NCBI GenBank assembly: GCA_902783095.1
Contig: CACZPX010000072.1
Span: 1-6,631, forward strand
Reading direction: 5' to 3'
Length of the DNA: 6,631 nucleotides
Source of the DNA: an uncultured Lachnospiraceae bacterium
GTDB lineage: Bacteria; Bacillota; Clostridia; Lachnospirales; Lachnospiraceae
Position numbers and translations under genes: made by a program
Part shown: piece after piece, positions 1-5,576 of the stretch
How the letters are laid out: the number at the start of each line of letters is the position of its first letter
Numbering within the stretch: the first letter of the stretch is position 1
The notes under the pieces: model-generated
What the model saw: the letters and a program-made list of their open reading frames with translations, nothing else
Told to the model about the DNA's origin: nothing
Databases searched by the model: none

Positions 1-1878
1 ATGGCGGAAAATGACGAAATAACGGAAGATCGCGGTACAAAGCGCTGCGTCGGCGCGGTCGGCATGAACGTGCGCACGGGCAGGCTCACGGTCTTTCACG
101 CGGGTGCGACGGTGCTCGCCATGTCCAGGCCGGCGCGCATCTGGCTGTTTAACGCGGACCTGACGGGGCTGTGCGAATTCCGCCCCATGCAGTCCATCGG
201 CAGCGGACACGCCATGGGCTGGCGGGCCGGCGTGGCCTTTACGATGATGGAAAAGAGCATTCCCGGGGAGTTTTCCGCCGCGGGACGCAGTTTTCCGCCC
301 TACGGGACCGGAAACAACCACAACACCTGGTACGCGGCCACGATGGTGGACGCGCGCGGGCGCGAGCTGCCCTACGTGGACCGCGACGGCCGGGAACTGA
401 AGACCGTGGACGAGCGCTACCGTCCGGCGCCGGGCCAGAAGTTCTTTTTAAAGGGCGGCGTGATAGATGAGCCGCGCTACGAATACCGCGGGCCGGAGAC
501 GATCCCGTTTGACGAGGCGGTCCGGCGCGGCTATGAACTGCCTTTTTACGCGGACCTTTCCCGCATGCCGGCGCACGAGCGCCGGGCGATCTGGGGGCTG
601 ATGGTGGGCGAAGAGGGCAAGACCAAGATCCCCATTCTGCAGAATTATACGGCGCGCGGCTTCGATCCGGAAAAGCATATGCTGCAAAGCTACGGTACCG
701 GCTGGAAGTCCGCGGCCTTTCTGCCGCAGGAGCGCCAGCTCTTCGGGGCGCCGGGCGGCATCGTAAACGACTGGGATCTGAAGACCAACCTGGACGGCCT
801 GTACGCGGCGGGAGACCAGCTGTTTGCCTCCGACTGCGCCGGCTTTGCGGCCGCGACCGGTTACTACGCCGGCCGAAAGGCAGCCGCCGCGGCGCTGCGC
901 CCGGAGGAACTGCCGGCGGTCGATCCCGCGCAGGTGGAGGCGGAGCGCGCGAGGCTTTACGCGCCGCTGTTTGCGGACCGCGAAAACGGCCGGTCCTGGA
1001 AGGAACTGAACTTTGCCGTCTCCAAACTGATGCAGAACTACTGCGGCGGCGTCAAGAACGAGTCGCTGCTCTCCCAGGGGCTGGACCTGCTGCAAAGCTA
1101 CCGGCAGGACTTTGTGCCGCTGCTTTCCTGCGACAACCCGCACGATCTGATGCGCATCCACGAGGTGCTGGACATCATGGACGTGTGCGAGCTGATCTTA
1201 GAGGCCTGCAGGGCGAGAAAGTCCGGCTCTGTGCCGCTCTCCTTTGAGCGGACGGACTATCCGGCCATGGATCCGCCGGAAGACGCGCATTTCATTACGA
1301 TCCGGAAGGAAGGCGGCCGGGTGGTGACCGGAACGCTTGCGCCGGACTATTTCGGGGACCTGGAAGCGGGCTATACCGCGCACAACGCAGATTACATCGC
1401 GGAGCGCGAGGCGCGCTACGCCGCCGCGGAACACGGCGCGCAGGGCCTTAAAAGGCAGGCGGAAACGGCTGGAGAAGCTGCCGCCCCGCAGGCGGCAAGC
1501 AGCCTGAAAGCAGATCTGCAAAGCGAGGCGGAAACGGTACGTAAGGCGAGCGCTGCGGCAACGGGACCTGCAAAAGCAGCCGGCCGGCCGCAAGACGCTC
1601 CCTCCTTCACCTACGACGTGGTCCCGTGCAGCGCCAGACCGATCCGCTTTGATGCCGGCAGGTGCATCGGCTGCGGCCGCTGCGCAGCGGTCTGCCAGGT
1701 GGACGTGCTGGTGCCCTCCGCGGATCCAGGCGCGCACCCCGTGGTCGCCTGGCCGGGAGAGTGCTACTACTGCGGCTGCTGCGTGATGGAGTGCCCGGTA
1801 CCAGGCGCCATTACACTTGGGCATCCGCTCATGAACGAGGCAAAGTTTGTGCCGGTGATCCCGCGAGATACGCAATGA
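1..1878 (+). CDS. FAD-dependent oxidoreductase (fumarate/APS-reductase-like) with fused C-terminal 2x[4Fe-4S] ferredoxin domain, N-terminus missing
   Basis: Probable anaerobic cytoplasmic oxidoreductase passing electrons between a substrate site at FAD and two iron-sulfur clusters; the substrate is not identifiable. The 625 visible residues begin inside the FAD_binding_2 fold. The usual N-terminal GxGxxG dinucleotide motif and roughly the first 200 residues are absent, so the gene probably continues left of the window, and the ATG at base 1 is probably not the true start. Visible family landmarks are RPARIWLFN near residue 44 and LYAAGD at 267-272, the second FAD-contact motif of SdhA/FrdA/AprA-type flavoproteins. 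A helical region follows to about 470, then an Ala/Glu/Gln-rich low-complexity linker (about 478-535). The ferredoxin domain has cluster-1 cysteines C555, C558, C561 and C565 and cluster-2 cysteines C588, C591, C594 and C598, the last followed by Pro, with an extra C593. In relatives I recall, the ferredoxin is often a separate small subunit, so this looks like a fusion. A terminator follows 7 bases after the stop. Confidence 0.85.
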   Translation: MAENDEITEDRGTKRCVGAVGMNVRTGRLTVFHAGATVLAMSRPARIWLFNADLTGLCEFRPMQSIGSGHAMGWRAGVAFTMMEKSIPGEFSAAGRSFPPYGTGNNHNTWYAATMVDARGRELPYVDRDGRELKTVDERYRPAPGQKFFLKGGVIDEPRYEYRGPETIPFDEAVRRGYELPFYADLSRMPAHERRAIWGLMVGEEGKTKIPILQNYTARGFDPEKHMLQSYGTGWKSAAFLPQERQLFGAPGGIVNDWDLKTNLDGLYAAGDQLFASDCAGFAAATGYYAGRKAAAAALRPEELPAVDPAQVEAERARLYAPLFADRENGRSWKELNFAVSKLMQNYCGGVKNESLLSQGLDLLQSYRQDFVPLLSCDNPHDLMRIHEVLDIMDVCELILEACRARKSGSVPLSFERTDYPAMDPPEDAHFITIRKEGGRVVTGTLAPDYFGDLEAGYTAHNADYIAEREARYAAAEHGAQGLKRQAETAGEAAAPQAASSLKADLQSEAETVRKASAAATGPAKAAGRPQDAPSFTYDVVPCSARPIRFDAGRCIGCGRCAAVCQVDVLVPSADPGAHPVVAWPGECYYCGCCVMECPVPGAITLGHPLMNEAKFVPVIPRDTQ

Positions 1879-1884
1879 AAAGAG

Positions 1885-1930
1885 GGCGGGGCTGTCCGTG
1901 AAGAAAGGACGGCCCCGCCTTGTTCTTTTT
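1885..1930 (+). terminator. Rho-independent terminator after the flavoprotein gene
   Basis: A 13-bp stem (1885-1897 with 1907-1919, one G-T pair at 1893/1911) encloses a 9-nt loop. It is followed by a T-rich run, TTGTTCTTTTT, ending at 1930. The stem is strongly GC-rich and starts 7 bases after the flavoprotein stop codon, so it should separate that gene from the kinase downstream. The 3' half resembles part of the large inverted repeat at 3089-3158 (see findings). Confidence 0.9.
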
Positions 1931-1948
1931 CGGAACATGTGTTAGGAT
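1920..1948 (+). promoter_or_regulatory. Candidate sigma-A promoter for butyrate kinase
   Basis: TTGTTC (1920-1925) and TAGGAT (1943-1948) are separated by 17 bp, with a TG at 1940-1941 giving an extended -10. The -35 box matches the consensus at 3 of 6 positions and the -10 at 4 of 6. The -35 overlaps the U-tract of the preceding terminator, which is a compact arrangement but not unusual. The predicted start near 1955 leaves a leader of roughly 33 nt. It is the best promoter I find in the 109-bp gap, but it is not strong. Confidence 0.4.
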
Positions 1949-1987
1949 TACTGATGTGTTCAGAAAAAATGCCAAAGGGAGGCACCT

Positions 1988-3061
1988 ATGAGCAGGATCC
2001 TTGTCATCAATCCCGGTTCCACGTCCACCAAGATCGCCGTTTACGAGAACGAACAGGCGCTCTTTTCCGAGAACATCGTGCATGCGGATGAAGAACTGTC
2101 CGCCTGCGCGACGCTGTTTGACCAGCTGCCCATGCGAAACGCCGCCGTACGTCGGGCTTTGGAGGCACACGCGGTCGACCCCGATACGCTGTCCGGCGTG
2201 GTCGGACGCGGCGGCATGATCCCCGGCCTGCACACCGGAGCCTACGCGGTCAACGACGTGATGAAGGCCGTCATCACAAGCGGAAAACTCATCACCCACG
2301 CTTCCAACCTGGGCGCCCTGATGGCGGACGCTGCGGCGGCGCCGCTTAAGATCCCGGCCATCATCTACGACGCGGTCTCGTCCGACGACATGCAGGACAT
2401 CGCCAAGATCACCGGTTTCCCGGAGGTAAAGCGGGAGAGCTTCTGCCACGTGCTGAACACGCGCGCGGTGGGACGCCGCTACGCGGAGGAAAACGGCAAA
2501 AGCTATGAAGACCTGTCCCTGATCGTCGCGCATCTGGGCGGCGGCATCTCCATTTCCGCGCACCGCGGCGGGAAGATCATCGACGTGATCAGCGACGACG
2601 GCGGCCCGTTCTCCCCGGAGCGCGCTGGCAGCACCAACATCCTGTATATCATCGACATGTGCTTTTCGGGGAAGTATACCAAAAAAGAGATCGTAAGAAA
2701 GCAGCGCGGCAACGGCGGCCTGAAGGCCTGGCTCGGCACGGCGGACTGCCGCGAGATCGAGCGCCGCATCGCGGCGGGGGACGAGCTTGCCGCAAAGGTC
2801 TACGACGCGCAGGCCTACCAGATCGCCAAGGGCATCGGCAACCTGGCGCCGGTCCTAAACTGCAGGCTGGACGCGATCATCCTGACCGGGGGCATCGCGC
2901 ACTCCGCCATGCTCACGGAGAAGATCGCCGGCTACGTGCAGGCCATGGCGCCCGTGGTCGTGATGCCGGGCGAGTTTGAGATGGAGGCCCTGGCGCTTGG
3001 CATGCTCCGCGTTCTGCGCGGGGAAGAGCCGATGCAGACCTACGCCGGCCTGCCGGAATAA
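1988..3061 (+). CDS. buk: Butyrate kinase (branched-chain fatty acid kinase)
   Basis: Cytoplasmic kinase of the acetokinase/ASKHA superfamily, which reversibly converts butyryl phosphate (and, in many members, isobutyryl or isovaleryl phosphate) plus ADP to the free acid and ATP, the energy-yielding last step of acid fermentation. The 357-residue length is normal for the family. The N-terminal phosphate-binding motif NPGSTSTK lies at residues 8-15, the second phosphate motif HLGGGIS at 182-188, and the adenosine motif LTGGIAH at 299-305. The C-terminus, with EMEALALGMLRVLRGEE, is typical. The start is supported by GGGAGG at 1977-1982, 5 nt before the ATG. The usual partner gene ptb is not immediately upstream; a terminator separates this gene from the flavoprotein, so it appears monocistronic. 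The downstream inverted repeat probably ends its transcript. Enzyme family is certain from the motifs; preference for straight or branched acids cannot be read from sequence. Confidence 0.96.
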   Translation: MSRILVINPGSTSTKIAVYENEQALFSENIVHADEELSACATLFDQLPMRNAAVRRALEAHAVDPDTLSGVVGRGGMIPGLHTGAYAVNDVMKAVITSGKLITHASNLGALMADAAAAPLKIPAIIYDAVSSDDMQDIAKITGFPEVKRESFCHVLNTRAVGRRYAEENGKSYEDLSLIVAHLGGGISISAHRGGKIIDVISDDGGPFSPERAGSTNILYIIDMCFSGKYTKKEIVRKQRGNGGLKAWLGTADCREIERRIAAGDELAAKVYDAQAYQIAKGIGNLAPVLNCRLDAIILTGGIAHSAMLTEKIAGYVQAMAPVVVMPGEFEMEALALGMLRVLRGEEPMQTYAGLPE

Positions 3062-3088
3062 CAGCCGAAAGACAAGAGAAAAAGGTGA

Positions 3089-3158
3089 AGACGCGGGGAC
3101 GGTCCTTTCTGTCCTCACGCGCCCGCGCGTGAGGACAGAAAGGACCGTCCCCGCGTCT
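3089..3158. repeat. Perfect 33-bp inverted repeat between convergent buk and brnQ, probable bidirectional terminator
   Basis: Bases 3089-3121 are the exact reverse complement of 3126-3158, with only CCCG (3122-3125) at the centre. The repeat starts 27 bp after the buk stop codon and ends 1 bp before the brnQ stop codon. Each arm carries a GGGGACGGTCC core. On the + strand the stem is followed by an interrupted T-rich run (3160-3173). On the - strand it is followed by CACCTTTTTCTCTTGTC, so it could terminate both transcripts. A perfect 33-bp stem is much longer than a normal terminator. From memory it resembles palindromes with GGGGACGG cores scattered through Firmicutes genomes, sometimes near REP-associated tyrosine transposases. 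That family assignment is unverified, and no transposase is present here. Confidence 0.85.
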
Positions 3159-3159
3159 G

Positions 3160-4434
3160 TTATTTCTTTACTTTGGCGACAGCCAGGCCGATCAGCATGC
3201 CGGCCACGGCAAACAGCACCCATTCCAGGCCGATGGAGGCGAGCGGCATCTGCTTCATAAAGCCCGTGCCGATCAGTTTTTCATCCAGCAGGGATAGCAC
3301 GGAGCAGAGCAGGGCGCCCAGCGCAGCGCCGCGGAAGACGGCGTTGCTTTTCACGTATTTGCCGAAATAGGTGAGGATGATCTGCGTCAGGACCAGCGGG
3401 TAGATCAGGTTTAAGATTGGCGCGGCCGTGTTGATGATGGCCACGGTGCCCATGTTGGCGATCACCGCGTCAAAGACACAGATGATCACCACCCAGACCC
3501 TGTAGGAGATGCGGCCCTTTGTGACGTCCGTCAGGTAGTTGGCGGAGGCGGAAGTGAGGCCGATGGCCGTGGTGAGGCAGGCAAAGAGCACCATCACCGC
3601 AAGGATGGCGTAGCCGGCGTAGCCCAGCACGTGCTGGGAGAGCACGGCGATCAGTTCCGTCTGCGAGTAGTCGGACGTGGTGTACAGCGAAGAGGCGGAA
3701 GCGCCCAGATAGCATAGCCCCGCGTAGGTGATGAACAGGCCTGCCGCCGCGATCAGGCAGGAGATCACGGCCTGCTTCGTCATGGCGCGGCCGGGCGTAT
3801 GGCCCTGATCCTTTAAGGAGGCCACGATCACGGAGGTGATGGAGACGGCCGCCAGTACGTCCAGCGTCTGATAGCCCTGCATAAAGCCCTCTTTGACGGC
3901 TGCGGCGCCGATGCCCGCCTTGACCGTGCCGATGGGGACGATCAGGTTCTTGACGATCAGGATCAGCAGCGAGATGAGCAGGGCAGGCGTTAAGAACTTG
4001 CCGATGATGTCCACGATGGAGGACGGCTTGAGCGAGAGCACGCAGGTGAGCGCAAAGAAGACCGCCGTAAAGGGGATCATGCCGAAACCCGGCAGCAGGT
4101 GCGTGATGCTCATGTCAAAGGTGGTCGCGCAGGTGCGCGGGATCGCGATGAGCGGCCCCACGCAGATGATGGCGATGCCTGCCAGGATCACGGCGGGCTT
4201 TTTGCCCAGGCGGGAAAAGATCGCGGTGGTGTCGCCGCCGCTTCGGATGATGGCGATCACGGTGGCGATGGCCATGCCGATATCCACCAGCGAGAAGGCC
4301 AAAAAGCCGGAAAACCAGCTGCCCCCGGACTCCAGGCCGAGGTAGGGCGGGAAGATCAGGTTGCCCGCGCCGAAAAAGATGGCAAAGACGGCAAAACCAA
4401 GGACAAAGGCTTTTATGACGGCGTGTTTTTTCAT
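3160..4434 (-). CDS. brnQ: Branched-chain amino acid transport system II carrier protein (LIVCS family)
   Basis: Cytoplasmic-membrane symporter importing leucine, isoleucine and valine with Na+ (or H+). The 424-residue protein is hydrophobic throughout, with about 12 apparent membrane segments. The N-terminal family signature GAGNLIFPP is at residues 22-30, preceded by a short positive start (MKKHAVIK). Length is normal for BrnQ. An upstream in-frame ATG at 4527 would add 31 residues of non-family sequence with no ribosome site, so I chose 4434, which matches the usual N-terminus. No Shine-Dalgarno is visible before 4434 either. The only plausible promoter places transcription start at or within about 3 nt of the ATG, suggesting leaderless translation. 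The gene converges on buk and diverges from the methyltransferase gene. Regulation by CodY or a T-box is common for BrnQ in Firmicutes, but I find no clear match to either here. Confidence 0.95.
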   Translation of the reverse strand: MKKHAVIKAFVLGFAVFAIFFGAGNLIFPPYLGLESGGSWFSGFLAFSLVDIGMAIATVIAIIRSGGDTTAIFSRLGKKPAVILAGIAIICVGPLIAIPRTCATTFDMSITHLLPGFGMIPFTAVFFALTCVLSLKPSSIVDIIGKFLTPALLISLLILIVKNLIVPIGTVKAGIGAAAVKEGFMQGYQTLDVLAAVSITSVIVASLKDQGHTPGRAMTKQAVISCLIAAAGLFITYAGLCYLGASASSLYTTSDYSQTELIAVLSQHVLGYAGYAILAVMVLFACLTTAIGLTSASANYLTDVTKGRISYRVWVVIICVFDAVIANMGTVAIINTAAPILNLIYPLVLTQIILTYFGKYVKSNAVFRGAALGALLCSVLSLLDEKLIGTGFMKQMPLASIGLEWVLFAVAGMLIGLAVAKVKK

Positions 4435-4444
4435 AATTGAAAAA
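4427..4444. promoter_or_regulatory. AT-rich 18-bp palindrome across the brnQ start codon, possible operator
   Basis: TTTTTCA (4427-4433) and TGAAAAA (4438-4444) are perfect inverted arms around a TAAT centre. The site covers the brnQ ATG and part of its candidate -10 box, where a bound repressor would block initiation. It superficially recalls the CodY box (TTTTC-W-GAAAA), but the centre is too long for that consensus. A/T-rich palindromes of this length can arise by chance, so the operator role is a guess. Confidence 0.25.
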
Positions 4445-4469
4445 TAACAGAAGATGCGGTAGGATTCAA
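4441..4469 (-). promoter_or_regulatory. Candidate brnQ promoter with start site at the ATG
   Basis: Read on the - strand, TTGAAT (4469-4464) and TATTTT (4446-4441) are exactly 17 bp apart, with TG at 4449-4448 forming an extended -10 (TGTTATTTT). Each hexamer matches consensus at 4 of 6 positions. Initiation 4-7 nt downstream falls at 4437-4434, which is the brnQ start codon or within 3 nt of it. This agrees with the missing Shine-Dalgarno site, but no experimental start is known. Confidence 0.4.
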
Positions 4470-4539
4470 ATCGGACGGATTCCGTCAGAAGAAACAAAAC
4501 CTGAAAAAAATTCCTGTCAGGAAACATAACGGGCCTGCT

Positions 4540-4606
4540 TTTTGGATTCTTAAGCGAAAGGCACTTCCGGCTTGCCGTAATTCGTCCAAAAGTTGATTTT
4601 TAAGAA
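4540..4606 (+). other. Predicted structured element with possible pseudoknot, upstream of the methyltransferase gene
   Basis: Three nested stems can form. TTTTGGA (4540-4546) pairs with TCCAAAA (4585-4591), CGAA (4555-4558) with TTCG (4581-4584), and GGCA (4560-4563) with TGCC (4573-4576) around a 9-nt loop. The 5' bulge left between the first two stems contains TTCTTAA (4547-4553), which is perfectly complementary to TTAAGAA (4600-4606) just downstream, allowing a 7-bp pseudoknot. Nearly all pairs are Watson-Crick, so the fold could occur on either strand's RNA. It matches no riboswitch class I recognise and may be chance in AT-rich sequence. Confidence 0.25.
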
Positions 4607-4690
4607 ACGTCATGCCTGCGTGCCGCCGCTGACGCAGAGTGGTCACGCCGGGCAGAACGAGATCCGAAGCAGAGACAGAAAGGCGCAGAC

Positions 4691-5455
4691 ATGAAAGAGA
4701 ATTCCGTTGAACGTTTTTCCGGCAAGGCAGACCTCTATGCCGCCGGCCGGCCCGCCTACGCGGCCGGTTTCCTGCAGTGGTTAAAAGATGCGTGCGGCCT
4801 TGCGCCGGGCAGCCGGGTGGCGGACGTCGGCTCCGGCACCGGCAAGTTCACCGGGCAGCTGCTGCAGCTGGGCTGTGACGTCTATGCCGTGGAGCCCAAC
4901 GCGGACATGCGCCGCGCCGCGGAAGCGGGGCTTGGCAGTCTTGACGGCTTTCATTCCGTCGCCGGCGATGCCGGTGCCACCGGTCTGCCGGCGCATTCCA
5001 TGGATGCGGTCACGGCGGCGCAGGCCTTCCATTGGTTCCCGGCAGAGGATTTTCGCAGGGAGTGCCTGCGCATCGGAAAGGAGAACTGCCTGGTGTTTCT
5101 GATCTGGAATGAGCGGGACATGGAAGCCCCGGTCACGCAGGCGATCCATGCGCTGTATACCGCGTACGGCAGGGACTTTCACGGGTTCAACATGGGCCTT
5201 CAAAAGGACGACGTGCGCATCCGCCGGTTTTTTCGGGAACACTTTAAACGCCTGGCGTTTGACAACCCGCTGCATTACGACCGGGAGCGGTTTGCCATCC
5301 GGTGCCTGTCCAGCTCCCACTCTCCAAAAGAGGGAGAGGCGGACTATCCGGCCTACCGTACGGAGATCGACCGGATCTTTGACCGCTTTGCGGAAAACGG
5401 CAGACTGAACGTGCCGAACGTCACGACGGTATATTTCGGCACGCTGCGGGACTGA
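4691..5455 (+). CDS. Class I SAM-dependent methyltransferase, substrate unknown
   Basis: Predicted soluble 254-residue methyltransferase with the Rossmann-like Methyltransf_11/25 fold. Motif I, VADVGSGTG (residues 43-51), binds S-adenosylmethionine. An acidic residue ending strand 2 (E68 in YAVEPN) should contact the ribose hydroxyls. GDA at 92-94 and AAQAFHWF at 109-116 correspond to motifs II/III and IV. The N-terminal FSGKADLYAAGRPAY (9-23) is the typical opening of a subfamily that includes small-molecule carboxyl methyltransferases of the trans-aconitate type. That is a family resemblance, not a substrate call. The C-terminal half, which would carry specificity, has no motif I recognise. 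The start is supported by AGAAAGG ending at 4683, 7 nt before the ATG. The gene diverges from brnQ and lies 121 bp upstream of a regulator on the same strand; co-transcription with it is possible but not shown. Confidence 0.9.
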   Translation: MKENSVERFSGKADLYAAGRPAYAAGFLQWLKDACGLAPGSRVADVGSGTGKFTGQLLQLGCDVYAVEPNADMRRAAEAGLGSLDGFHSVAGDAGATGLPAHSMDAVTAAQAFHWFPAEDFRRECLRIGKENCLVFLIWNERDMEAPVTQAIHALYTAYGRDFHGFNMGLQKDDVRIRRFFREHFKRLAFDNPLHYDRERFAIRCLSSSHSPKEGEADYPAYRTEIDRIFDRFAENGRLNVPNVTTVYFGTLRD

Positions 5456-5484
5456 CCGAGCTTCGGTCCCGTCTTCGGACTTTT
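5454..5484 (+). terminator. Weak candidate terminator after the methyltransferase gene
   Basis: GACCGA/TCGGTC (5454-5459 with 5463-5468) forms a 6-bp stem with a 3-nt loop, starting within the stop codon. It is followed by a second small hairpin, GTCC/GGAC (5467-5470 with 5477-5480), and only four Ts (5481-5484). The two stems overlap and cannot both form fully. With so short a T-tract, efficiency would be low, and readthrough into the regulator gene is plausible. Confidence 0.3.
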
Positions 5485-5576
5485 CATACCGGAAGCGGCG
5501 CGGAAAGCCGTGAATCGGTCAGGCCCGGCAGCGTCTCGGGCGGATAAAACGGCAGCACACGAAAAGGGGAACAAAA

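Larger units (their letters stand above)
4435..4690. other. Divergent intergenic region between brnQ and the methyltransferase gene
   Basis: This 256-bp gap is visibly AT-richer than its surroundings in the brnQ-proximal two thirds. Besides the brnQ promoter and palindrome it holds two 13-nt palindromes with single-base centres: GACGGA-T-TCCGTC (4474-4486) and TTCCTG-T-CAGGAA (4511-4523). It also holds a foldable segment at 4540-4606 and a weak 6-bp hairpin, CTGCGT/ACGCAG (4616-4621 with 4632-4637). I find no convincing promoter for the methyltransferase gene, no T-box sequence, no tRNA and no credible small reading frame with a ribosome site. Confidence 0.6.

Noticed and set aside
448..1161. 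Long reverse-strand reading frame (237 codons) opposite the flavoprotein gene
   Set aside because: It is antisense to a gene with clear family motifs; long antisense frames are expected in GC-rich coding DNA. The translation is Arg/Gln/Val-rich and shows no recognisable domain.
1829..2563. Reverse-strand reading frame (244 codons) spanning the terminator and the start of buk
   Set aside because: It crosses a strong terminator and overlaps most of a conserved kinase half in antisense, with no family resemblance.
3893..4345. Forward-strand frame of 150 codons inside brnQ
   Set aside because: It is antisense to the brnQ membrane segments; its Met/Ala/Pro-rich composition is what reverse-complemented hydrophobic codons produce.
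4435..4527. Upstream in-frame ATG extending brnQ by 31 residues
   Set aside because: The extension has no ribosome site and does not resemble BrnQ N-termini, whereas the protein from 4434 begins exactly as the family usually does. It also contains the candidate promoter.
4673..4683. AGACAGAAAGG before the methyltransferase gene resembles the AGGACAGAAAGG segment of the large inverted repeat
   Set aside because: The match is only about 10 nt with no palindromic partner, and is adequately explained as a purine-rich ribosome binding site.
4435..4690. T-box, CodY box or known SAM riboswitch for brnQ or the methyltransferase gene
   Set aside because: I find no AGGGTGGNACCGCG T-box sequence, no 15-bp CodY consensus with few mismatches, and no K-turn/SAM-I core. 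The palindromes present do not match these classes.
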